The notes below the pieces were generated by a model. That model saw only the letters and a program-made list of their open reading frames with translations. It was not told the DNA's origin and did no database searches. Position numbers and translations under genes: made by a program. This document shows positions 29,492-39,569 of a stretch of 64,000 nucleotides of DNA, piece by piece; position 1 is the stretch's first letter; each line of letters opens with the position of its first letter. Source of the stretch: Acidobacteriota bacterium. GTDB lineage: Bacteria > Acidobacteriota > Vicinamibacteria > Vicinamibacterales > UBA2999. The stretch spans positions 1 to 64,000 of the forward strand of contig JAEUQR010000106.1 of assembly GCA_016789705.1 (NCBI GenBank), written 5' to 3'.

Positions 29492-30711
29492 CGTGGGAGT
29501 CTCGCACGCTCGCGCCCACGGCGTCGAATGCCGTGTCGAGTCCGGGCGCGTCGAGATCGCGGATGAGGCCGACGAGTTCGGTGTCGTCGACCGACTTCGC
29601 GTAGTCCGTGATCTCGAGCATCTTGGTGTAGAGGCGCCGCAGGTCTTCGACGCGCAGCCGGTGGCCGAGGGCCCGGCACCGCGCATCGAGTCCGCGGAGG
29701 CCCGAGTGACGGCCGAGCACCAGCTTCGTCGCCGGCGCGCCGACCGATTCCGGGCGCATGATTTCGTAGGTGAGCGGGTTCTTCACCATGCCGTCCTGGT
29801 GGATGCCCGCCTCGTGCGCGAACGCGTTGTCGCCGACGATCGCCTTGTTCGGCTGCACCGGCACGGCGACGACGGCCGAGAGCGCGCGGCTCGTCGGATA
29901 GAGCTCTTCGGTATGGATGCGCGTGCGGCAGCCGAGCGTGTCGCCACGGACGTCGATCGCCATCACGATCTCTTCGAGCGCGGCGTTGCCGGCCCGTTCG
30001 CCGATGCCGTTCATCGTGCACTCGACCTGGCGCGCGCCGGCTTCGATGGCGGCGAGCGAGTTGGCCACGGCGAGACCGAGGTCGTTGTGGCAATGCGACG
30101 AGAGCGTCACGCCCGGGCCCACGCGGGCCGCCACGGCCGAGAACATGCGGCGGATGTCATCGGGCAGGGCGTAGCCCACGGTGTCGGGCAGGTTGATGGT
30201 CGTGGCGCCGGCCTCGGCGACCGCCGCCGCCACGTCGCACAGGAAGGCGAGGTCGCTGCGCGTGGCGTCTTCCGCCGAGAATTCCACGTCGGGACAGAGC
30301 GCCACGGCCTGACGCACGGCGGCGACCGATCGCGCGATGCATTCCTCGCGCGTGATGCGGAGCTTGGCCGAAAGGTGCAGGTCGGAGGTGGCGAGGAACA
30401 CGTGGATACGCGGCCGTGCCGCCTGGCGCACGGCGTCCCACGCCGCCGTCACATCCTCGGGCACCGCGCGGGCCAGCGCGGCGATGACGGGCGTGCGCAC
30501 GGCGCGTGCGACTGCCGCCACCCCTTCGAAGTCGGCGGCCGAGGCGATGGGGAAGCCGGCCTCGATGATGTCCACGCCGAGCTTTTCCAGTTGCCCGGCC
30601 AGCCGGACCTTGTCGGCCGGGCTCATGCTGAAGCCGGGGGCCTGTTCGCCGTCACGAAGGGTCGTGTCGAAGATCCGAATGGCGGGGCGGGCACTGGTTC
30701 CCATGGCTACG

Positions 30712-30740
30712 ATGTCACACGAGTTTCCATGATAAGTCAA
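30712..30740 (-). promoter_or_regulatory. leuA promoter
   Basis: On the minus strand TTGACT (30740-30735), exactly 17 bp, then TGACAT (30717-30712). Only 7 nt separate the -10 element from the leuA ATG, so the transcript should begin at or next to the start codon. No leucine-rich leader peptide fits in this space, so classical leu attenuation is absent. Confidence 0.65.
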
Positions 30741-30768
30741 GATGACGCATGATTTATGTTTGATAAGT
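30730..30768. promoter_or_regulatory. Candidate LysR-type regulator binding sites
   Basis: TGATAAGT occurs at 30730-30737 and 30761-30768, 31 bp apart (three helical turns), in an AT-rich divergent spacer inside a GC-rich genome. One copy overlaps the -35 of the leuA promoter. CATGAT is also repeated at 30729 and 30748. The layout suits a LysR-family activator bound at two half-sites. Confidence 0.5.
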
Positions 30769-30778
30769 TTTGCTGTGA

Positions 30779-30809
30779 TTGAACGATTGTTCTGAACACT
30801 TGTTACAAT
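30779..30809 (+). promoter_or_regulatory. Candidate lysR promoter
   Basis: TTGAAC (30779-30784), 19-bp spacer, TACAAT (30804-30809). The regulator ATG is 8 nt further on with no ribosome-binding site. The spacer is longer than ideal. Confidence 0.5.
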
Positions 30810-30817
30810 GGATAGTT

Positions 30818-31732
30818 ATGGATATACATCAGCTGGAGACCTTCCTGGCCGTGGTGGAAGAAGGCAGCTTCTCCGGGGCCGCCAAAGCCCTCGGCCGGAC
30901 ACAGCCGGCCGTGAGCCAGGTCATCGGCCGTCTCGAAGACGAGCTCGGGCAGCGCCTCTTCGAGCGGCCGGCGCGCCGCGGGGGCATGACGGACGCCGGC
31001 AAGGCGCTCGTCGAATACGCGCAGCGCCTCATCACGGTGCGCGAGCAGGCGCGGGTGGCCCTCGAAGACGTGCGCGCGCTGCGGGCCGGGCGTCTGGCCA
31101 TCGCCGCCAACGAGCTCACCTGTCTCTATCTGCTCCCGGTGCTCGATCGGTTCCGCCGGCTCTATCCCGGTGTGTCGGTGACCGTGCAGCGTTCGCTCGC
31201 GAGCCGCGTGCCGGCGAGCGTCCTCGATTACGCCGTGGACCTCGGCGTCACCACCTACCGGCCGGCCGAGCCCGGCCTGCGCGCGATCGTCGTCTACCGC
31301 GACCAGCTCGTGTTCGTGGTGCCGCCGTCGCATCCGCTGGCACGGCGTCCGGAGGTCAGCATCACCATGCTCGGCTCCGAGTCGTTCGTCGCCCACCACG
31401 TGGCCTCGCCGTTCCGCGACCGCGTGGTCGAAGCGTTCCGCACGCACCGCGTCGCGCTGCAGATGCCGGTCGAGATGCCCACCATCGACGCCATCAAGCG
31501 CTTCGTCGCGCTCGGTCACGGCGTCGCACTGCTGCCAGGCATCAGTGTGGAGGACGAACTGCGGCGCGGCGAACTCGTGCGCGTGCCGGTGCCGGAGCTG
31601 GCGATGGAGCGGCCGCTGCGGCTGGTGCTGCGCCGCGAAGGCGAGCTGTCTCACGCCGTGCGCGCGTTCCTGTCGGTGGCCGAGCACCACGCGACGACCG
31701 CGAAGGGCGCTTACTCGTTCGTGAACGAATAG
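30818..31732 (+). CDS. LysR-family transcriptional regulator, probable leucine-operon regulator
   Basis: 304 residues from ATG 30818. N-terminal winged helix-turn-helix: DIHQLETFLAVVEEGSFSGA, then AKALGRTQPAVSQVIGRLED with the usual A..L..TQPAVS core; substrate-binding domain from about residue 90. It is divergent to leuABCD with a 113-bp shared spacer, the common arrangement for LysR regulators and their targets (as with LeuO or IlvR-like proteins). The effector is unknown. The start is chosen because DIHQLETFL is the conserved opening. Confidence 0.9.
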   Translation: MDIHQLETFLAVVEEGSFSGAAKALGRTQPAVSQVIGRLEDELGQRLFERPARRGGMTDAGKALVEYAQRLITVREQARVALEDVRALRAGRLAIAANELTCLYLLPVLDRFRRLYPGVSVTVQRSLASRVPASVLDYAVDLGVTTYRPAEPGLRAIVVYRDQLVFVVPPSHPLARRPEVSITMLGSESFVAHHVASPFRDRVVEAFRTHRVALQMPVEMPTIDAIKRFVALGHGVALLPGISVEDELRRGELVRVPVPELAMERPLRLVLRREGELSHAVRAFLSVAEHHATTAKGAYSFVNE

Positions 31733-31792
31733 GCCGCGTCCGGCCGTCCTGTGCGGGGCCATCCGGCGTCCGCTTTCGTCGAGGAGAGTTCC

Positions 31793-34792
31793 ATGCGTCG
31801 TTCCCTGGCCCTTCTGAGCGTTCTCCTGTGCGGCCTCGCGGCCGCGCCTCACGCGCAGCCGCCGTCGACTCCGCCCGCCGCGGTCGATCCGGCGCTCTTC
31901 GCCGAGCTCGCCTGGCGCAACATCGGCCCGCATCGCGCCAGCCGCACGCGCGCCCTGACGGGCGTCGTGCAGGAGCCGCACACGTTCTACATCGGCGTCT
32001 CGAACGGCGGCGTCTGGAAGACGACCGACGCCGGCCGCGCGTGGGCGCCGATCTTCGATCGCGAGAGCACGGGATCCACGGGCGCCATCGCCGTGGCGCC
32101 GTCGGATCCGCGCGTGCTCTACGTGGGCACCGGCGAAGCGCACCAGCGGCCCGACCTGTCGGTGGGCAACGGCGTCTATGCCTCGACCGACGCCGGCCGC
32201 ACGTGGACGCAGCTGCCGCAGCTGCGCGACACGCAGCAGATCACGGCCATCGTCGTGCATCCGCGCGATCCGCGCCACCTGTTCGTGGCGGCCCTCGGGC
32301 ATCCCTACGGGCCGAACACCGAGCGCGGTGTGTTCCGCTCGCGCGACGGCGGGCAGACATTCGAGCGCGTCCTGTTCGTGAACGAGAACACCGGCGCCGC
32401 CGACGTGACAATGGATCCCGAGAATCCCGACGTGCTCTACGCGGCGCTCTGGCAGGCGCGGCAGGGGCCCTGGGAGAACGGTGACTTCCGCGGGGCCGGC
32501 AGCGGGCTTTTCAAGTCCACCGACGGCGGCACGACGTGGCGGCCGCTCACGAAGGGCCTGCCGAGCTGGGAGCAGGGGCGGCTCGGGCGCATCGGCGTCA
32601 CCGTGGCGCCCACGCTGCCGTCGCGGCTCTACGCCGTGGTCGAGGCGCGCGAGGGCGAGGGCATCTATCGCTCTGATGACGCCGGCGAGAGCTGGTACCG
32701 CGTGAACAGCGATCCGCGTGTGGTGGCGCGCCCGTCCGACGCCGCCGACATCCAGGTGCACCCGACGAAGCCGGACGTCGTCTTCGTGCCGACGATCGTG
32801 GCGTGGAAGTCGGTGGACGGCGGGAAGACCTTCACCGCCTTCCGCGGCGCGCCCGGCGGCGACGACTATCAGGAGCTCTGGATCAACCCGCAGAATCCCG
32901 ACGTGATGGCGATGTCGTCGGATCAGGGCGCCATCATCAGCCTGAACGGCGGCGCGTCGTGGAGCAGCTGGTACAACCAGCCGACGGCGGCGTTCTATCA
33001 CGTGTCCACCGACAACGCCTTTCCGTACCGCGTCTGCGGTGGCCAGCAGGAAAGCGGGTCCGCGTGTATCGCCAGCCGCGGCGACGACGGGCAGATCACG
33101 TTTCGCGAGTGGCATCCGGTGGGCGTCGAGGAATACGGCTACGTGGCGCCGGATCCGCTGAATCCCGACATCGTTTATGGCGGCAAGGTGAGCCGCTACG
33201 ACCGGCGCACCGGCCAGGTGCAGCAGGTCGGACCGAAGGCCCTGCGGTCGGCCGACTACCGCGTCGTGCGCACGATGCCGGTGCTCTTCTCGCCGGTCAA
33301 TCCGCGCAAGCTCTACTTCGCGTCGAACGTGCTCTGGCAGACGCTCGACGGCGGGCAGCAGTGGGCGCAGCTGAGCCCCGATCTCACGCGTGAACGCTGG
33401 GACGTGCCGGCGAACGTCGGCGTCTACCGCGGATCCCCCGAAGCGGCGCCGAGCCGCCGCGGCGTCATCTACACGATTGCGCCCTCGCCGCTCGACGAGA
33501 AGACGATCTGGGTGGGCACCGACGACGGGCTCGTCCACGTGACGCGGGATGGCGGCGCGCGCTGGACCGACGTGACGCCGCCGGCGCTTGGCCCGTGGTG
33601 GAAGGTGTCGCTCATGGACGCGTCTCACTTCGATGCGCAGACGGCGTACGCGGCCGTGAACACCATCCGCCTCGACGACCTGCGCCCGCACCTCTATCGC
33701 ACGCGCGACGGCGGGAAGACGTGGACCGAGATCGTCGCCGGGATTCCCGACGGCGGCATCATCAACGTCGTGCGCGAAGACCCGCAGCAGCGCGGGCTGC
33801 TTTTTGCGGGCTCCGAACAGGCCGTCTACGTGTCGTTCGATGACGGCGACCACTGGCAGTCGCTGCGCGTGAACATGCCGGCCACGTCGATTCGCGATCT
33901 GGTCGTGAAGGATGACGATCTCATCGTCGGCACCCACGGCCGTTCGTTCTGGATCCTGGACGACATCACGCCCCTCCGCCAGATCGCGGCCGGCGCGCTC
34001 GCGAGGGGTACACACCTCTTCGAACCGCAGGCCGCCTGGCGCTGGCGCTTCAACACCAACACCGACACGCCGCTGCCGCCCGACGAGCCGGCGGGCCAGA
34101 ATCCGGCCGACGGCGCGCTTATCCACTACCGGCTGACCAGCCCGGCGCGCGACGTGTCGCTCGAGGTGCTGGACGGCGCGGGCGCGGTGGTGCGGCGCTA
34201 TACGAATCACGACACGCCGGTGCCTCCGGTGCCGGGCCGCAACACACCCGACTACTGGCTGCGGCCGCCGCAGGCGCTCGCCGCGTCGGCCGGGTTGCAT
34301 CGCCACGTGTGGGATCTGCGGCACGAGGCCCCGGCCGTCGCGTCGTTCTCGTACCCGATTGCCGCCATCTTCCAGGCGACGCCGCAGGTGCCGCGTGGCA
34401 CCGTCGTGCCGCCCGGACGTTACACCGTGCGACTGACCGTGGACGGCGCGGTGCAGACGGCGCCGCTCATCGTGCGCATGGACCCGCGCGTGAAGACCAC
34501 GCCGGCCGGGCTCACGCAGCAGTACGCCACGTCGCGGGCCATCGACGCCGCGCTCCGCCGCGTCGCGACCGCCCTCACCGACGTGCGGTCGGCCGTGGCC
34601 GCCGGCGGGGACGCCGCCACCCGCGCCCGCGCCGCCGAAACCGCCCTCGCCCGCGCGCAGGGGCAGGCCACGCAGCTGCTGGGCCTCATCGACGCCGCGG
34701 ACCTGCCGCCCACGCCGCAGATGCTCGCGGCGTGGAAGGAGACGTCCGCCGCCATCGACGCCGCCCTCACCGGCTGGACGGCGGGGAAGTAG
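31793..34792 (+). CDS. BNR/sortilin-type beta-propeller protein, secreted
   Basis: 999 residues with a signal peptide (MRRSLALLSVLLCGLAAAPHAQ) and GAGGAG before the ATG. Many BNR-like blades recur across residues about 50-740: GVWKTTDAGRAWAPI, GVYASTDAGRTWTQL, GVFRSRDGGQTFERV, GLFKSTDGGTTWRPL, GIYRSDDAGESWYRV, LYRTRDGGKTWTEI. The fold is the sortilin/VPS10-like propeller common as large secreted proteins in acidobacteria. The C-terminal 250 residues are a separate beta-rich and helical part. Substrate unknown; often annotated as glycosyl hydrolase, but no catalytic residues can be assigned. Confidence 0.88.
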   Translation: MRRSLALLSVLLCGLAAAPHAQPPSTPPAAVDPALFAELAWRNIGPHRASRTRALTGVVQEPHTFYIGVSNGGVWKTTDAGRAWAPIFDRESTGSTGAIAVAPSDPRVLYVGTGEAHQRPDLSVGNGVYASTDAGRTWTQLPQLRDTQQITAIVVHPRDPRHLFVAALGHPYGPNTERGVFRSRDGGQTFERVLFVNENTGAADVTMDPENPDVLYAALWQARQGPWENGDFRGAGSGLFKSTDGGTTWRPLTKGLPSWEQGRLGRIGVTVAPTLPSRLYAVVEAREGEGIYRSDDAGESWYRVNSDPRVVARPSDAADIQVHPTKPDVVFVPTIVAWKSVDGGKTFTAFRGAPGGDDYQELWINPQNPDVMAMSSDQGAIISLNGGASWSSWYNQPTAAFYHVSTDNAFPYRVCGGQQESGSACIASRGDDGQITFREWHPVGVEEYGYVAPDPLNPDIVYGGKVSRYDRRTGQVQQVGPKALRSADYRVVRTMPVLFSPVNPRKLYFASNVLWQTLDGGQQWAQLSPDLTRERWDVPANVGVYRGSPEAAPSRRGVIYTIAPSPLDEKTIWVGTDDGLVHVTRDGGARWTDVTPPALGPWWKVSLMDASHFDAQTAYAAVNTIRLDDLRPHLYRTRDGGKTWTEIVAGIPDGGIINVVREDPQQRGLLFAGSEQAVYVSFDDGDHWQSLRVNMPATSIRDLVVKDDDLIVGTHGRSFWILDDITPLRQIAAGALARGTHLFEPQAAWRWRFNTNTDTPLPPDEPAGQNPADGALIHYRLTSPARDVSLEVLDGAGAVVRRYTNHDTPVPPVPGRNTPDYWLRPPQALAASAGLHRHVWDLRHEAPAVASFSYPIAAIFQATPQVPRGTVVPPGRYTVRLTVDGAVQTAPLIVRMDPRVKTTPAGLTQQYATSRAIDAALRRVATALTDVRSAVAAGGDAATRARAAETALARAQGQATQLLGLIDAADLPPTPQMLAAWKETSAAIDAALTGWTAGK

Positions 34793-34795
34793 GCG

Positions 34796-35137
34796 ATGCG
34801 GACCATCGCGCTCACCATCGGCCTGCTCGTCGGCTCGAACATCTTCATGACCTTCGCCTGGTACGCGCATCTGCGTGACATGCAGGCGCGCCCGGTCGTC
34901 GTCGCGATTCTCGCCAGCTGGGGCATCGCGTTCTTCGAATACGTGCTGCAGGTGCCGGCCAACCGCATCGGTTTCGGCACGCTGTCACTCGCGCAGCTCA
35001 AGGTGATTCAGGAGGTCATCACCCTGAGCGTCTTTGTGCCGTTCGCCGCGTTCTACATGCAGCAGCCGATGAAGCTCGACTTCCTCTGGGCGGCGCTATG
35101 CCTGGTCGGGGCGGTGTACTTCGTGTTTCGCGGCTGA
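34796..35137 (+). CDS. DUF486 family small membrane protein
   Basis: 113 residues with three to four transmembrane segments. Family features: FMTFAWYAHL, GIAFFEYVLQVPANRIG, and C-terminal FLWAALCLVGAVYFVFRG. DUF486 is related to the small multidrug resistance/DMT transporters; no substrate is known. Only 3 bp after the BNR-protein stop, so the two are probably co-transcribed. The conserved NRIG motif makes the family call secure. Confidence 0.88.
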   Translation: MRTIALTIGLLVGSNIFMTFAWYAHLRDMQARPVVVAILASWGIAFFEYVLQVPANRIGFGTLSLAQLKVIQEVITLSVFVPFAAFYMQQPMKLDFLWAALCLVGAVYFVFRG

Positions 35138-35215
35138 ACGCCGGCGGCGCAGGGGAGGCGGACGGAGCGGAGGGGCTGGCGGGGGACGTACGGGGTGGTC
35201 GAACGTGGAACGACA

Positions 35216-35246
35216 CGACCGGCGGCCCGTGTGAGGCCGCCGGTCG
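35216..35246. terminator. Perfect 12-bp hairpin between convergent genes
   Basis: CGACCGGCGGCC (35216-35227) pairs with GGCCGCCGGTCG (35235-35246), loop of 7 nt. It lies between the DUF486 gene (ends 35137) and the PpiD gene (stop at 35259). No T-run on either side. Probably a two-way terminator. Confidence 0.65.
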
Positions 35247-35258
35247 CGCGGGAAGGGT

Positions 35259-37229
35259 CTACTGCATCGCGCCGGGCACGGGCGCCGGGAAGGCCGGCGC
35301 GGCCGGCATCGGGCCCATCAGCTGCGTGAGGACGTCCTGCTTCACCGCGATGGCGAGTGACGTCTTGGCCTTCTGCATGTAGGCGCTGAAGAAGCGGTCG
35401 CGGCGCTGGTTGGTGAGTTCTTCGCGCAGCCCGTCGCGGCCGTCGGCGAGCTGCTGCTCGGTGACGTCGGCCCGCTCGACCACGCGCGCGATGACCGCGC
35501 CGCTCGGCGTCGTGATGGCGTCGGTCACGCCGCCCTGGGGCAGGGCGAAGGCCGCCTTCTCGACGTCGGCGTTCGGGCCGATGTCGGGCAGGGCCGCGCC
35601 GCGCGCGATGAGCTCGGTGGGCTTGGTCTCGAGGCCGGCCTTCTTGACCGCGGCGGCGAAGTCCTTCGCCGCGCGGAGCTCGGCGGCGATGGCGGCGGCG
35701 CGCGTCTTGACCAGCTCGGCGGCCTTGTCGCGCACGACATCTTCGCGCACGCGCGCCGTCACTTCGGCGAGCTGCGGGATGTAGGAATCCTGCTTGCCGG
35801 CCGGCGTGGCGAACACCCAGCCGCGCGACACGCGCAGCGCCGGCGTCACTTCGCCGTCCTTCATCGTGAACGCGCGGGCGGCCACGTCGGGCGCCGCGCC
35901 GAGCTCGCCAATCGGCTCGTCGCGCAGGAAGAGCGGCGACTCCACGACGGTCACGCCGCGCTCCTTCGCCACCTTCTCCATGTCGGCCGGCGACTTGATC
36001 GCCGACTCCATCGCCTTGGCGATCTGCTCCGCCTGCTGCTGCGCCTTCTGCCACTTGAGCTGATCGACGATCTCGGGTTTCACCTCGGCCACCGGCCGCG
36101 ACGTCTCTGGCTGGCTGTCGATCACCTTGATGATGTGGAAGCCGAAGGTCGTCTTCACGAGGCCGCTCACCTCGCCGGCCTTGAGCGCAAAGGCCGCCTG
36201 TTCGAACTCCGGCACCATCTGGCCTTTACCGAAGTAGTTGAGGTCGCCGCCGTTCACGGCCGAGCCCTCGTCTTCCGAGTTGGCCCTGGCCAGCGCGGCG
36301 AAGTCGGCGCCAGGTGCCTTGACCTGGGTGAGCAGCGCCTCGGCCTTTGCCTTCACGGCGGCTTCGTCCTTGCCCTCGGTCTTGAGCAGGATGTGGCTGG
36401 CGCGCACGCGGCCTTCGGTCGTGTACTGCGCCTTGTTCTGGGTGTAGAAAGCCTCGACGTCGGCATCGGGCACCTGCACCGTCTCACGCACCTTCTCGAC
36501 CTCGAGCAGCGCATACTTGACCTTGCGCTTCTCGCCGATGCGGTAGGTTTCCTTGTTGGCGTCGAAGCGCGCCTGCAGGTCGGCGTCGGTCGCCGTGACC
36601 TGACTCTTCATCGAGTCGGCGGTCAGCGGCACGAGCTCGAGCTTCACCTTTTCGTTGCGCTGGCGGAACTCCTGCGCCACGTCGGCGTCGCTCACCGACA
36701 TCCAGCCGGTGACCGAGGTGCGCAGCTTCTCGGCCAGGATGGCCTGACGCAGCTGCTCCTCGAACTCGCGGGTGGTGAGCGGCGGGTTCTGCATCGAGAG
36801 CAGCTGCCGGTAGCGCGTCTCGCCGATGAACTGGCCGTTCTCCATGAACGCCGGCAGCGAGAGAATGCGCTGCCGCACCTCGACGTCGCTCACCGTGAGG
36901 TTCTGCTTCCGCGCCTCGGCGACCATCGCCTGCTCGTCGACGAGCGACTGCAGGATCTGCTGATCGATGCCGAGCTGCCGGAGCATCTGCTCGCTGATCT
37001 GGCCGCCGTACGCGTTCCGGTACTGCTGGAGCTGGGCGTTGTAACGGCGCTGGAACTCGGCGACGGTGATGCTCTGCCCCTCGACGTCGGCCAGCACGGT
37101 GTCGGGCGAGATCCCCGCCGTGGTGACGTTGTTGTTGGGCACGAAGAAGAAAGCGAACGGAATGATGAGGACGGCCAGGCTCCATTTGAGCCAGCCACGG
37201 TGCCGCCGCATCCAGTCGAGCGTGGTCAT
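35259..37229 (-). CDS. Membrane-anchored periplasmic peptidyl-prolyl isomerase, PpiD/SurA type
   Basis: 656 residues. An N-terminal signal anchor (WLKWSLAVLIIPFAFFF) is followed by a SurA_N-like chaperone region and a single parvulin domain (about residues 285-385: RVRASHILLKTEGKDE, GGDLNYFGKGQMVPEF, TTFGFHIIKVID). A C-terminal region has a second, weaker parvulin-like segment. Such proteins assist folding of secreted and outer-membrane proteins. The closest fit is PpiD, given the anchor and size near 620 residues. ATG at 37229 has a GGAA box ahead. Confidence 0.88.
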   Translation of the reverse strand: MTTLDWMRRHRGWLKWSLAVLIIPFAFFFVPNNNVTTAGISPDTVLADVEGQSITVAEFQRRYNAQLQQYRNAYGGQISEQMLRQLGIDQQILQSLVDEQAMVAEARKQNLTVSDVEVRQRILSLPAFMENGQFIGETRYRQLLSMQNPPLTTREFEEQLRQAILAEKLRTSVTGWMSVSDADVAQEFRQRNEKVKLELVPLTADSMKSQVTATDADLQARFDANKETYRIGEKRKVKYALLEVEKVRETVQVPDADVEAFYTQNKAQYTTEGRVRASHILLKTEGKDEAAVKAKAEALLTQVKAPGADFAALARANSEDEGSAVNGGDLNYFGKGQMVPEFEQAAFALKAGEVSGLVKTTFGFHIIKVIDSQPETSRPVAEVKPEIVDQLKWQKAQQQAEQIAKAMESAIKSPADMEKVAKERGVTVVESPLFLRDEPIGELGAAPDVAARAFTMKDGEVTPALRVSRGWVFATPAGKQDSYIPQLAEVTARVREDVVRDKAAELVKTRAAAIAAELRAAKDFAAAVKKAGLETKPTELIARGAALPDIGPNADVEKAAFALPQGGVTDAITTPSGAVIARVVERADVTEQQLADGRDGLREELTNQRRDRFFSAYMQKAKTSLAIAVKQDVLTQLMGPMPAAPAFPAPVPGAMQ

Positions 37230-37341
37230 GGGTAGGTTCCTTGAACCGTCGATCCTAACAAGGTTGCGGGCCGATTCCCACACTCCCGTGCAACGGGGGG
37301 CGCCGGGCCCCGAAATCGCCCCGATCAGGGCCGAGACGCTG

Positions 37342-37350
37342 TGGTATAGT
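37342..37350 (+). promoter_or_regulatory. Extended -10 promoter TGGTATAGT before the diguanylate cyclase gene
   Basis: TGG-TATAGT matches the extended -10 form (TGn followed by the hexamer). It lies 68 bp upstream of the diguanylate cyclase ATG and could drive the whole dgc-mre-rod run. No -35 stands out. Confidence 0.45.
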
Positions 37351-37418
37351 CGGCACACTAGACAAGTGCCGGAACGGGCCGAATTCGCCCCAGACTCCCC
37401 CAGTCTCGGCTGAAGCCA

Positions 37419-38468
37419 ATGCCACCTTCAGCAGCTGCCCGCGCCGACCTCGCGACCCGTCTCCGCCAGTCGCAGCGTTCCCTCAAGACGCGACTGGCCC
37501 GACCTGATGTGCAACTCGCGCTCATGCGATCGGCGCACGAGACGCTCGACCCCGAGGAAATCGGCGAGCTCATCGTCACGAGCGCGGCCCAGTGGCTGCG
37601 CACGCCGGCGCTCGCCGTCTACGCGGTGGACATGGACGGCCAGGTGGGCCTGATGGCCTCGCGCGGCCTGTCATCGGCCCTCTCGGCGCCGGCCTCGGCC
37701 GTCAGCCGGTGGGTGCTCTCGCACGGCCGCGAATTCGCCAGCCAGGACCTGCGGCACGACCTGCGGGTGCGCGGGGCGGCGGGCGCGGCCTTTGCCGTGC
37801 CGCTGCGGTGCCGCGGCCGGGTCGTGGCGGCACTCGTCGCCGTCGAACGGGCGACGTCCAGGGGCGAGCCCCGGCTCGCACAGGCCGCCGCCGATGCCCT
37901 GGCCGACATTCTCGAAGGGCCGGCGCTGGCTCTCGACAACGCCCTCGCCATCCGCCGGGCCGAGGCCCTCTCGGTCACCGACGATCTGACCCAGCTCTAC
38001 AACTCGCGATTCCTGAACCAGGTGCTGCGCCGGGAATCGAAGCGGGCCTCGCGCAGCGGCCGCTCGCTCTCGCTGCTCTTCATCGACCTCGACGGCTTCA
38101 AGCGCGTGAACGACTCGTTCGGCCATCTGGCCGGCAGCCGCGCGCTCGTCGAAGCCGCCGGCGTCATCCGCGGGTCGGCACGGGAAACCGATGTCGTCGC
38201 CCGTTTCGGCGGCGACGAATTCGCCATCGTGCTGCCGGAGACCGGGTCGGACGGCGCGCTCGGCGTCGCCGACCGCGTGCGCGATCGCGTGCGCGACTTC
38301 GTATTCCTGGCGGCTGACGGGCTCGACGTGCGCCTCACCGTGTCGGTGGGCGTGGCGACGCTGCCCGATGCCGCCAGTTCGGCGGAAGAACTCGTGCGCG
38401 CGGCAGACGTTGCCATGTATCGCGTCAAGGAAACGGGGAAGGACGGCGTCGCCGTCGCCAACCCCTAG
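37419..38468 (+). CDS. GAF-GGDEF diguanylate cyclase
   Basis: 349 residues. A GAF-like sensory domain (about 30-175) is followed by a GGDEF domain with the active motif at residues 264-268 (RFGGDEFAIVLPETG) and an RxxD inhibitory site at 255-258, five residues upstream as required for product inhibition. It makes cyclic di-GMP from GTP. The TDDLTQLYNSRFLN entry of the domain is standard. It lies 15 bp before mreB on the same strand, which links c-di-GMP synthesis to the elongasome operon. No membrane segment, so soluble. Confidence 0.93.
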   Translation: MPPSAAARADLATRLRQSQRSLKTRLARPDVQLALMRSAHETLDPEEIGELIVTSAAQWLRTPALAVYAVDMDGQVGLMASRGLSSALSAPASAVSRWVLSHGREFASQDLRHDLRVRGAAGAAFAVPLRCRGRVVAALVAVERATSRGEPRLAQAAADALADILEGPALALDNALAIRRAEALSVTDDLTQLYNSRFLNQVLRRESKRASRSGRSLSLLFIDLDGFKRVNDSFGHLAGSRALVEAAGVIRGSARETDVVARFGGDEFAIVLPETGSDGALGVADRVRDRVRDFVFLAADGLDVRLTVSVGVATLPDAASSAEELVRAADVAMYRVKETGKDGVAVANP

Positions 38469-39509
<1,041 letters not shown>

Positions 39510-39510
39510 G

Positions 39511-39545
39511 CCGAGCCCCGGGCCCCGGGCCCCGAGCCCCGGTCC
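39511..39545. repeat. Intergenic heptamer repeat between mreB and mreC
   Basis: Five phased 7-bp units: CCGAGCC, CCGGGCC, CCGGGCC, CCGAGCC, CCGGTCC, starting at the base after the mreB stop. Reverse complements resemble the TCGGGGC/CCGGGAC units upstream of glgP. Confidence 0.75.
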
Positions 39546-39569
39546 GGGCGACCGAAGGTCGCCTTCCAC

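Noticed and set aside
30705-30817. Leucine leader peptide attenuator upstream of leuA
   Set aside because: Only 113 bp are shared with lysR, the -10 is 7 nt before leuA, and no run of leucine codons or terminator hairpin is present.
30803-34870. 1355-codon open frame on the minus strand opposite the lysR and BNR-protein genes
   Set aside because: It mirrors two clear genes in the opposite strand, is dominated by Arg/His/Val-rich sequence without domains, and has no ribosome-binding site. Long antisense frames are expected at this GC content.
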